Shown here one piece after another: positions 25,504 through 32,490 of a DNA stretch of 42,828 nucleotides; the first letter of the stretch is position 1; the number at the start of each line of letters is the position of its first letter. The position numbers and the translations under genes were made by a program. The DNA lies in the NCBI GenBank assembly GCA_017628395.1, contig JAGBZD010000097.1, positions 1 to 42,828 of the forward strand. The letters run 5' to 3'. The DNA is from Paludibacteraceae bacterium (lineage in GTDB: Bacteria > Bacteroidota > Bacteroidia > Bacteroidales > Paludibacteraceae). Below the pieces are notes generated by a model. That model worked only from the letters and a program-made list of their open reading frames with translations, was not told the DNA's origin and searched no databases.

Positions 25504-25888
25504 GATAGATAGAATCTATCTCATTCTGCTTTATTGCTTACAGTAAGCTCGCTTGCTAGTAGGCAATAAGGTGGAATGATAGGGCAAACGGATTTTTGAA
25601 AAAGAACGAGTGTCTGTAGTATGGGCTGCATCGTGCGACCGTAATTTCGGGGGAATGTTGGAAAATTCGTTCGAGCATAGCGAGATAAGAATTGCCTTCC
25701 AACAGGCAGCGTCCGAAGTACAAAAAAATACGCACATACACAAGTGTTTTGAGCGAAAATTTATTTTCAGGCTAAAAAACGCTTGTGTATGGGCTGCGTA
25801 GGGTGGCAGTAGCTTCGAGGTGGGCGAGCGTAGCGAGGTCGGTGTCCTCGAAGGTACTACATTGCCACTCTGCGCTAGGGCATAGCCC
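25504..25888 (+). other. chain of long hairpins, probable plus-strand structured RNA or decayed palindromic elements
   Basis: No coding gene between rseC and the lipoprotein at 25987. H0: GATAGAT/ATCTATC (25504..25520). H1: 20 pairs between 25522..25541 and 25559..25578, extended by AGTAAG/CTTGCT around loop CTCG. H2: ATTTCGG/CCGAAGT, TGTTGGAA/TTCCAACA and AATTC/GAATT (25644..25719). H3: CATACACAAG/CTTGTGTATG plus GTTTT/AAAAC (25735..25791). H4: GGGCT/AGCCC, GCGTAG/CTGCGC, GTGGCA/TGCCAC, GTAG/CTAC, TTCGAGG/CCTCGAA (25791..25888). All eight non-Watson-Crick positions are G-U when read as plus-strand RNA. No clear promoter precedes it. Confidence 0.65.
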
Positions 25889-25916
25889 GCACATATGCAA
25901 GCATATAAACTATTTT

Positions 25917-25961
25917 TACAAAAAAAGTGGAAAAGTCAGCATCCTCTGCTTTCTTTTCCAC
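25917..25961 (-). terminator. terminator of the FISUMP lipoprotein gene at 25987
   Basis: 9-bp stem GTGGAAAAG/CTTTTCCAC (25927..25935 with 25953..25961) followed on the minus strand by seven T. It lies 26 bp after the stop codon. Confidence 0.85.
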
Positions 25962-25986
25962 TTATAGATAGCCTCAGTTACAGAAA

Positions 25987-27222
25987 CTATTCATTCCATA
26001 CTGGGCGTACAGGCATACCTACATATCGTTCGTAATCATTACCAACTTTACCATTGCTATACAGTGCATAGGCTCTACGCATATCCTGATCACATAAAGA
26101 GCTCGACCAATAATATAGTCCATTTAACAAACGGCCTGCATCTTTGCTATACCCCCCTTTATACAGGAAAATACTTTTGTTATTTACCTTGCTAGTCACT
26201 TTATAATACCTATTATACATTGTCCACACACAACTATCTATCAACTCTTGCCACTCTTCACGAGTGGGGGTGCGCCAATTCTCACCCATATTCATCGTAG
26301 CGGCATCATCGACAGCTTCAAGAGTGATTAACCCATCTTCTTCGTTATATTTTATCATATTGCTTTCCGTTACATCGCAATGCTTGTATGTATTCCAAGT
26401 ATAGTATAAATCTTGTACTATACCTGATTTGCCAGACACTTCTCCCCATGCAAAGTGCGTTCCACCTGACAAGGGGTTGCCTGCTCCAACATTCACCTGA
26501 GCCCATTTCACACTCAAACCCAACTCTTGTGGTTCATAGATATTGTCTGTCGAAAAACAAACCTCATTACCATATGCTAATCCTACTTCTGTAATCACAT
26601 ATGCTCGTACATAATAAGTAGTAGAATGTCGCAAATCTACCATAGACGCCGAAAAACCATCTCCAGATTGTTTACATACCTTTTTCATATCCTTCAATAC
26701 AGACAAACCAGAAACATTGCCATATATGAAACCACATTCCAGTATTTTATCGCATTGTTCATGCGTCATAGTACACGCAAGCGAAGCACTCATAAATGTC
26801 ACATCTTTAGGAGATTGAGTGATAATAGTAGGTTCCACTTTACCCCTCTCAATGGTTTGAAATTCGATGCATGTGTCTCCCTGCAAAGACGACCACTTAT
26901 TTCCCACTTGGAAACGAATATAGTATGTCGATGCCTGCTCCAAACCTTCTACTATTCCAGCATATTTACCTTCCTCCTGCTCTATCATCACAACCGATAT
27001 CGCTTCGGCAAAATCAGAAGACTGGGCTACATACGCTCTAACATCTTCGACCGTAATACTACTACGAACCTCACATGTGATCGTAGCCAAACTATACGAA
27101 GGTTCTACAGTTACATCGTATATGTCTAATTTGGTTGTCGGAATACCCTCCTCTCGTTCACAAGCAATCAATATGAATGACAAAAAGATACTAACCAATA
27201 TATATGCAATGCTCTTTTTCAT
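25987..27222 (-). CDS. lipoprotein with two Fn3-like domains and a FISUMP domain
   Basis: 411 residues from the ATG at 27222, chosen because MKKSIAYILV...FILIAC gives a classic lipobox (C21). Two fibronectin III-like units follow: YSLATITCEVRSS...LEQASTYYIRFQVGN and TFMSASLACTMTHEQ...LRHSTTYYVRAYVITEVGLAYGNEV. The C-terminal FISUMP domain has LGLSVKWAQVNVGAG, THFAWGEVSGK, GENWRTPTREEWQELID, GLYYWSSS and VGMPVRPVWNE. It is probably an exposed surface lipoprotein. It lies 20 bp behind the PEGA-type gene and shares its promoter. Confidence 0.85.
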   Translation of the reverse strand: MKKSIAYILVSIFLSFILIACEREEGIPTTKLDIYDVTVEPSYSLATITCEVRSSITVEDVRAYVAQSSDFAEAISVVMIEQEEGKYAGIVEGLEQASTYYIRFQVGNKWSSLQGDTCIEFQTIERGKVEPTIITQSPKDVTFMSASLACTMTHEQCDKILECGFIYGNVSGLSVLKDMKKVCKQSGDGFSASMVDLRHSTTYYVRAYVITEVGLAYGNEVCFSTDNIYEPQELGLSVKWAQVNVGAGNPLSGGTHFAWGEVSGKSGIVQDLYYTWNTYKHCDVTESNMIKYNEEDGLITLEAVDDAATMNMGENWRTPTREEWQELIDSCVWTMYNRYYKVTSKVNNKSIFLYKGGYSKDAGRLLNGLYYWSSSLCDQDMRRAYALYSNGKVGNDYERYVGMPVRPVWNE

Positions 27223-27242
27223 AATCTCTCTTTTCAATTACA

Positions 27243-28724
27243 TTAAAATGTCCATCCTAATCCAAGTTCCATTTCCACATGTCTTGCCTCTATAGTCTGC
27301 ACACCAACACTGATTGTCATGCCCTTAATGCTTCCTATGATGCCGCCACCGAAACTTATTCCCTTTGCGATTGTTGGTCCATATTCTACCCAGCGACCAT
27401 CTGCCAATTCCCAATAACGGGTATATTGACCATATCCCAAACCTGCATAAAGACCAAATATCGTATTGCGATTGCATTTTAGCTTTTCGCTATTCAAAAA
27501 GTTAACCACCACACCTGCATTTACATTCCATTCTGTAAAACGCCTCTTGCCTGTGTACGCGGGCATTAATGGATTGCTGCTTATCCCAACCCATCCTCCT
27601 TTTTGAATTTGTATCCCTTCTATCGCCTCCGTTGTCTGGAAGTTCGAGCGTCCTTTCACATACCAACCTATTCCGCATACGCGCGTTATTTCGCCATATA
27701 CTTGTCCTGCCACCAAACCCACACTCCATGCAGGATTCATCGCATATCCGCCCTCTGCCAATACAAATGTATTCTGACGATACACTTTTTTCCGTGGTAT
27801 TGGATACACTTCCACATGCTCGCCAGGGTTCACCACGACATTCTTCTTCCAAGTATGGTATTTCGGTTTCTTTATGGTCAGCATATACTGCCCTAATTCA
27901 AACAAGATATTATAATTTCCATTCTCTAGTGGCAGCTCTACCACTTGTTTATGCTTCGAACATTCCACCTCAAGCGACAATCCTGACAAGTCCGCACTAT
28001 CACTCTTCACGCTCAACCAACCAAATTTGGGTACCAAAGTTATCGCGGTGTCTTTGTGCAACGAATCCACCACAAAAGACCCTTCGGCTGTCTTATAATC
28101 CTCTGCCGTAATGGTATAATAGTATGTTCCTTCTATCAACAATTGCTGCGCAGTACCATTCTCCAATTTCCACTCCTCCGTCATAAACCCCGAACGCATC
28201 TCTACTTTTGCCTCAGCAGGTTCTACGGTCAGAGCAAACGGATATGTCTTTAACTGGTTTGGATCGCGCATATCGTCTTGCATAATGTAGTGCACGCGAC
28301 CATAAAATACGGTATTAGATTGCAGATGTACTATGCTATCAAACATCATTTGTGGCAAACACTCGCCATTGCATTGCATTTCAATATAGCGAGCACGCGA
28401 AGGAATGAGAAATAGCAACTCATTTCTCGCTTCTTTGAACACACTCTCCACTTTCACCATTCGACCCAGCGAGATATTCAATCGCTCCTTAGCATCCTCT
28501 ATATCCTTGCTGTTGCCATCCAAACCAACACGAATAACCACATATGGGAACGGATCATCTGCACCCACAATCTCGTAATTGCCAAACTGGTTGCGATAAA
28601 CCTCTGAGGCTTTTACATTCGGCATCGTCTGAAACTCTTTGGTTAATGTGATAGACTGCGCCCAAATGGGGACAAAGGTCACGCACATCAGCAACCCCAA
28701 TAATAACATTCGATTTCTTTTCAT
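27243..28724 (-). CDS. PEGA-domain surface protein with C-terminal beta-barrel-like part
   Basis: The 493-residue protein has a signal peptide ending PIWA. An N-terminal domain contains FPYVVIRVGLDGNSKDIEDAKERL. PEGA-like beta repeats follow (about 160-310, e.g. GTYYYTITAEDYKTAEGSFVV and NGNYNILFELGQYMLTIKKPKYHTWKKNVVV). A C-terminal region of alternating strands (from about 325: AEGGYAMNPAWSVGLVAGQVYG ... MELGLGWTF) ends in Phe, as outer-membrane barrels do. It is likely exported to the outer membrane; ligand unknown. First gene of a two-gene unit with the lipoprotein at 25987. Confidence 0.75.
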   Translation of the reverse strand: MKRNRMLLLGLLMCVTFVPIWAQSITLTKEFQTMPNVKASEVYRNQFGNYEIVGADDPFPYVVIRVGLDGNSKDIEDAKERLNISLGRMVKVESVFKEARNELLFLIPSRARYIEMQCNGECLPQMMFDSIVHLQSNTVFYGRVHYIMQDDMRDPNQLKTYPFALTVEPAEAKVEMRSGFMTEEWKLENGTAQQLLIEGTYYYTITAEDYKTAEGSFVVDSLHKDTAITLVPKFGWLSVKSDSADLSGLSLEVECSKHKQVVELPLENGNYNILFELGQYMLTIKKPKYHTWKKNVVVNPGEHVEVYPIPRKKVYRQNTFVLAEGGYAMNPAWSVGLVAGQVYGEITRVCGIGWYVKGRSNFQTTEAIEGIQIQKGGWVGISSNPLMPAYTGKRRFTEWNVNAGVVVNFLNSEKLKCNRNTIFGLYAGLGYGQYTRYWELADGRWVEYGPTIAKGISFGGGIIGSIKGMTISVGVQTIEARHVEMELGLGWTF

Positions 28725-28753
28725 AAACCAATCTTACTTTTTCAAATTCCCTG

Positions 28754-28784
28754 CAAAGATACTGCTTTTTTTTGAATTATCAAA
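28754..28784 (-). promoter_or_regulatory. promoter of the PEGA/FISUMP gene pair
   Basis: Minus strand: -33 TTTG (28784..28781), 19-bp spacer with TC, eight A and GC, -7 TATCTTTG (28761..28754). Confidence 0.82.
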
Positions 28785-29106
28785 GCCCTTTAAACACTTG
28801 TACAGAAAACAAATAAAAATAACAATTGTATATCAGTACCTTATATGATATTTGTACAGATTTTACAGTTGCTCCATTTGTTGGGATTTGAGGGAATAGT
28901 AAAGCATCGTACGAACGATAGCAGGAAACTGCGCATAGCGTTTTGCTTTGCTAATCTGTAGAATTGCTTAATAACCTACGAATAACCTACGAATCACTAA
29001 CGAATAACTAACGATTGACTGCTGAAAAGCGAGTGCAAAACAAAAAGCCCACATTGTCGAAAAAAATCCCATATCTTCCAAACATTGTAAACTTTTCAGC
29101 CCAAAA
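28785..29106. repeat. gene-free spacer with 11-bp tandem repeats
   Basis: No coding sequence recognised. At 28970..29013 there are four 11-bp units: AATAACCTACG, AATAACCTACG, AATCACTAACG, AATAACTAACG. Shifted by register this is TAACGAATAAC, related to the repeat at 8090..8133 on the other strand. Confidence 0.8.
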
Positions 29107-29138
29107 CTTGCACACATCACAAAATTTCACTACCTTTG
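29107..29138 (+). promoter_or_regulatory. promoter of the deacetylase-permease-glycerate kinase operon
   Basis: -33 CTTG (29107..29110), 20-bp spacer, -7 TACCTTTG (29131..29138). Leader about 70 nt. Confidence 0.82.
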
Positions 29139-29213
29139 CAGGCGTTATTCAAGCAACAAACATTCTCCTCGAAGAGGACAATAAATGAACAATAAAAGAA
29201 AACAACACATATC

Positions 29214-29930
29214 ATGAAAGCAAAACAAATCATTCTTTTGGGCATCTGCGCGATACTGCTTTGCCCACCCATGCAAGCCGCTGAACGCTGGATAGAAGGT
29301 TACAAAAAAGTACTCGTTATTGGTGCGCACCCCGATGACCCCGAAACGATGTGCGGAGGCACGATGATCAAACTGCGCGAAATGGGCGTGGAAGTCGTAT
29401 CCGTCTATCTCACAGGAGGCGAAGCAGGCATCCCAGGCAAGACACACGAAGAGTCACGCACCATTCGTACCGCCGAAGCCACAAAAGCATGCGAAGTGAT
29501 GGGCGTTCGTCCCGTGTTTATGACCCAAATCGACGGCAACGCCGAAGTCAACAAAGCGCGCTATGCCGAGATGAAAGCCCTGATTGAAGCCGAGAAACCC
29601 GATATGGTCATCACTCATTGGCCAATTGATTCGCACCGTGACCACCGTGTATGCTCAATCCTCGTATATGACGCGTGGCGACAAACAGGTTACACCTTCG
29701 ACCTCTACTACGGCGAAGTGATGACGGGTCTGCAAACGCAAACCTTTGCCCCCAACCACTGGGTGAACATCACCGAGCAGCACGAGCAGAAAGTGAAAGC
29801 CTACTACTGCCACGAGAGCCAAGACATGCCCGTGGTACAGGAGTGGCACGATGCTATGGAGGAACTCCGCGGCATGGAGTGCCATACCAAATATGCAGAG
29901 GCATTTGTGAAACAAGTGTGGAAGGAGTGA
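29214..29930 (+). CDS. secreted PIG-L (LmbE-like) family deacetylase
   Basis: The 238-residue protein has a signal peptide ending MQAA, so unlike BshB-type enzymes of bacillithiol synthesis it acts outside the cytoplasm. Zinc/catalytic motifs: GAHPDDPETMCGG (H39, D41, D42) and WPIDSHRDHRVCS (H-x-x-H pair). Family members remove acetyl groups from N-acetylglucosamine-type substrates. It is followed by a GntP permease and glycerate kinase, separated by a 7-bp tandem repeat that begins at its own last codons. Confidence 0.88.
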   Translation: MKAKQIILLGICAILLCPPMQAAERWIEGYKKVLVIGAHPDDPETMCGGTMIKLREMGVEVVSVYLTGGEAGIPGKTHEESRTIRTAEATKACEVMGVRPVFMTQIDGNAEVNKARYAEMKALIEAEKPDMVITHWPIDSHRDHRVCSILVYDAWRQTGYTFDLYYGEVMTGLQTQTFAPNHWVNITEQHEQKVKAYYCHESQDMPVVQEWHDAMEELRGMECHTKYAEAFVKQVWKE

Positions 29931-29966
29931 GGTGAAAGGTGAAAGGTTAGAGGTTAGAGGAAAGGA
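29926..29966. repeat. 7-bp tandem repeat between deacetylase and permease genes
   Basis: Units GAGTGAG-type: GAGGTGA, AAGGTGA, AAGGTTA, GAGGTTA, GAGGAAA. The repeat includes the deacetylase stop codon and provides the AGGAAAGG before the permease ATG, so it may also serve as ribosome binding site. Confidence 0.85.
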
Positions 29967-29968
29967 TT

Positions 29969-31240
29969 ATGAATAGTGCATTAGCCGCAGTGATTGGACT
30001 GCTATTATCTATCGTATTGATTATCAAGAAAGTGTCGCCAGTCTTCAGCTTGATGCTGGGCGCCATCGCAGGTGGGTTACTGGCAGGTTGGGGACTGGAG
30101 AGCACAGTCGCTCATATGATTAGCGGCGTAAAAGACATTACACCCGCCATCGTGCGTATTCTTGCCGCTGGTGTACTCACGGGTATGCTCGTCAAAACAG
30201 GCGCTGCCACCACTATCGCTAAGAGTATCATCAAGGCATTGGGCGAGAAATATATCTACTTGGCATTAGCCATCTCGGCAATGATTCTCACGGGTATGGG
30301 TGTGTTCATTGATGTAGCAGTCATTACGATTGCCCCTATCGCTATTATCATGGGTTGCCGCCTGCGTTTGTCGAAATTCAAACTGCTATTGGCTATGATT
30401 GGTGGCGGCAAATGCGGCAATATCCTATCGCCTAACCCCAATACGATTATCGCAGCTGAGAACTTCGACGCACCACTTTCATCCGTAATGGCAGCAGGTA
30501 TTGTGCCAGCACTAATCGGATTGATTATCACCGTGTTTGTTATCGTACCCATGATACCTAAAGGCGACCTTATGGGCGAGGAGGCGAAAGGCGATGAGGC
30601 AAAAGGCGACGAGGCAAAAGGCGACGAGGCATTGCCTGCTCTATGGCGCAGTCTATTAGGACCTATCGTGACGATCATCTTGCTGGCGCTTCGCCCCATA
30701 GCGGGCATCGTGATAGACCCCATGATTGCCTTGCCCGTGGGCGGTGTAGTAGGAATCCTCGCTACTGGCAAATGGCATGACACCGCAGCATGCTTGACCT
30801 ACGGACTGGAGAAAATGTCGGGCATCGCTATTCTGCTGGTCGGCACAGGTACATTGGCAGGTATCATCAAGGCATCTGCGATTAAGGATGTGTTGGTCGG
30901 TATGCTGGCAGGTTGGAGCAACGGCGGTACCTTCATGGCGCCTATCGCAGGTGCGCTGATGTCCGCAGCTACTGCTTCTACAACCGCAGGCGCTACTATT
31001 GCTTCGGCTTCGTTTGGCGAAGCTATTTTGGCAGCAGGTGTAGCCGCCGTATGGGGTGCAGCCATGACCAATGCGGGTGCTACCACACTCGACCACTTGC
31101 CACACGGTTCGTTCTTTCATGCCACAGGTGGCTCAATGGGCTTCTCTGTCAATGAACGCTTGCGACTGATCCCCTACGAGACATTGGTCGGATTAATATT
31201 GACCTTAGGTAGCATTGGTATGTATTTTATTGTAGGTTAA
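29969..31240 (+). CDS. GntP family permease (gluconate/glycerate-type)
   Basis: The 423-residue protein has about 12 membrane segments and GntP family motifs: KVSPVFSLMLGAIAGGL, GVFIDVAVITIAPIAI, GGGKCGNILSPNPNTI, and C-terminal GATTLDHLPHGSFFHATGG. It takes up a sugar acid; the adjacent glycerate kinase makes glycerate or a close relative the best guess. The cytoplasmic/periplasmic loop near residues 203-222 contains GEEAKGDEAKGDEAKGDEAL, three and a half copies of GDEAK encoded by a 15-bp repeat, which is not part of the family core. Confidence 0.88.
   Translation: MNSALAAVIGLLLSIVLIIKKVSPVFSLMLGAIAGGLLAGWGLESTVAHMISGVKDITPAIVRILAAGVLTGMLVKTGAATTIAKSIIKALGEKYIYLALAISAMILTGMGVFIDVAVITIAPIAIIMGCRLRLSKFKLLLAMIGGGKCGNILSPNPNTIIAAENFDAPLSSVMAAGIVPALIGLIITVFVIVPMIPKGDLMGEEAKGDEAKGDEAKGDEALPALWRSLLGPIVTIILLALRPIAGIVIDPMIALPVGGVVGILATGKWHDTAACLTYGLEKMSGIAILLVGTGTLAGIIKASAIKDVLVGMLAGWSNGGTFMAPIAGALMSAATASTTAGATIASASFGEAILAAGVAAVWGAAMTNAGATTLDHLPHGSFFHATGGSMGFSVNERLRLIPYETLVGLILTLGSIGMYFIVG
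30577..30630. repeat. in-frame 15-bp repeat inside the GntP permease gene
   Basis: Units of AAAGGCGACGAGGCA type (with variants AAAGGCGATGAGGCA), each made of two AGGC-headed heptamer-like halves. The 15-bp period keeps the frame and encodes (GDEAK)n in an inter-helix loop. The text resembles the AGG-headed repeats in the spacers on both sides of this gene. Confidence 0.8.
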
Positions 31241-31275
31241 AGGTTAGAGGTTAGAGGTTAAAGGCGAGAGGTTAT
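31234..31275. repeat. 7-bp tandem repeat between permease and glycerate kinase genes
   Basis: Units AGGTTAA, AGGTTAG, AGGTTAG, AGGTTAA, AGGCGAG, AGGTTAT, with exact 7-bp phasing. It includes the permease stop and runs into the ATG of the kinase gene. Confidence 0.88.
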
Positions 31276-32401
31276 GAAGATAGTTATAGCATCCGATTCT
31301 TTTAAGAGATCGTTGAGTTCGATAGAAGTAGCGCAGGCGGCTACACGCGGCATTCAGGCAGTATATCCCGATTGCGATGTGGTGGCTGTAAATGTAGCAG
31401 ATGGTGGCGAAGGCACCGTAGAAGCCATAGTAGATGCCTTGGGCGGCGAGATAGTACATACCACGGTTAGCGATCCGTTAGGTCGTCCTATTCAAGCACG
31501 CTACGGCATTGCAGGCAACAAAGCCATCATTGAGATGGCTGCGGCCAGTGGTTTGCCCCTACTCCAACCCGAAGAACGCAACCCATGGATGACCTCCACT
31601 TATGGCACAGGTGAGATGATCACGGATGCTATTCAAAGAGGTTGTCGTCAGTTTTTGGTAGGTATTGGCGGTAGTGCGACCAACGATGCAGGCACGGGTA
31701 TGTTGCAAGCATTAGGCTTCAAATTCTACGATTTCAACGGAAAAGAGATTACTGACTGCCGCGGTGGAAGATTGCAAGATATTGCCGATTTAGACGACAC
31801 TTTTGTGCCAAAATCCGTGCAAGAAGCACAGTTTATTGTGGCATGTGATGTGGACACTCCGTTCTGCGGCCCAGAAGGCGCAGCACCCGTGTTCGCTCCG
31901 CAAAAAGGAGCTGATGCAGAAATGGTGGCAAGATTAGATGCGGGCATGGTTTCTTTTGCCCATGTCATCGAAAATAAATACGGTATCAATATCGCACCCG
32001 TGGCAGGTGCTGGTGCAGCAGGTGGCATGGGTGGTGCATTCAGAGCATTCCTGGATGCCAAACTCCAACGAGGCATAGAGATGGTGCTGGATTCTATCGA
32101 TTTCAACGCAATAATCCAAGATGCAGACTTGATTATTACAGGCGAGGGGAAGATTGATTTCCAAACAGCCAAAGGCAAGACTGCTGCGGGCATACTGGCT
32201 CGCGCTAAGCAGCAAGGCATACCTGTTGTGGCTATCGGTGGATGCGTGGAAATGTGCGAAAGTGTCGAGCAAATGGGCTTTGCAGGTATCTATCCTATCT
32301 TGGAGGAGAAAGTACCATTGGAAATAGCTATGCGTCCAGACTTCGCCGCCAAAAATGTGGAAAAAACTGTAAAAAAAATAATCGCCTCAACTTTCAACTA
32401 A
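31274..32401 (+). CDS. glxK: glycerate kinase
   Basis: 375 residues, full length for the GlxK/GarK family: MKIVIASDSFKRSLSS start, NVADGGEGTVEAIV, AAASGLPLL, TYGTGEMITDAIQRGCR, GIGGSATNDAGTGMLQALG, ACDVDTPFCGPEGAAPVFAPQKGA and LIITGEGKIDFQTAKGKT. It phosphorylates D-glycerate using ATP in the cytoplasm. It forms an operon with the permease and the deacetylase. Confidence 0.95.
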   Translation: MKIVIASDSFKRSLSSIEVAQAATRGIQAVYPDCDVVAVNVADGGEGTVEAIVDALGGEIVHTTVSDPLGRPIQARYGIAGNKAIIEMAAASGLPLLQPEERNPWMTSTYGTGEMITDAIQRGCRQFLVGIGGSATNDAGTGMLQALGFKFYDFNGKEITDCRGGRLQDIADLDDTFVPKSVQEAQFIVACDVDTPFCGPEGAAPVFAPQKGADAEMVARLDAGMVSFAHVIENKYGINIAPVAGAGAAGGMGGAFRAFLDAKLQRGIEMVLDSIDFNAIIQDADLIITGEGKIDFQTAKGKTAAGILARAKQQGIPVVAIGGCVEMCESVEQMGFAGIYPILEEKVPLEIAMRPDFAAKNVEKTVKKIIASTFN

Positions 32402-32403
32402 AA

Positions 32404-32435
32404 TTTGCACATATCGCATTTTTTTTGTACCTTTG
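32404..32435 (+). promoter_or_regulatory. ftsK promoter
   Basis: -33 TTTG (32404..32407), 20-bp spacer, -7 TACCTTTG (32428..32435). It begins 2 bp after the glycerate kinase stop codon. Probably also drives the lolA-like gene and trxB. Confidence 0.85.
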
Positions 32436-32490
32436 CAGGCTGAAACAAAAAAAGGTATTCCTACCATTAACTATGACACAAAATTAAACT

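Noticed and set aside
30256-30783. 175-codon antisense frame in the permease gene
   Set aside because: Mirror of the repeat and membrane segments; repeated SSPFA residues come from the (GDEAK)n repeat on the other strand.
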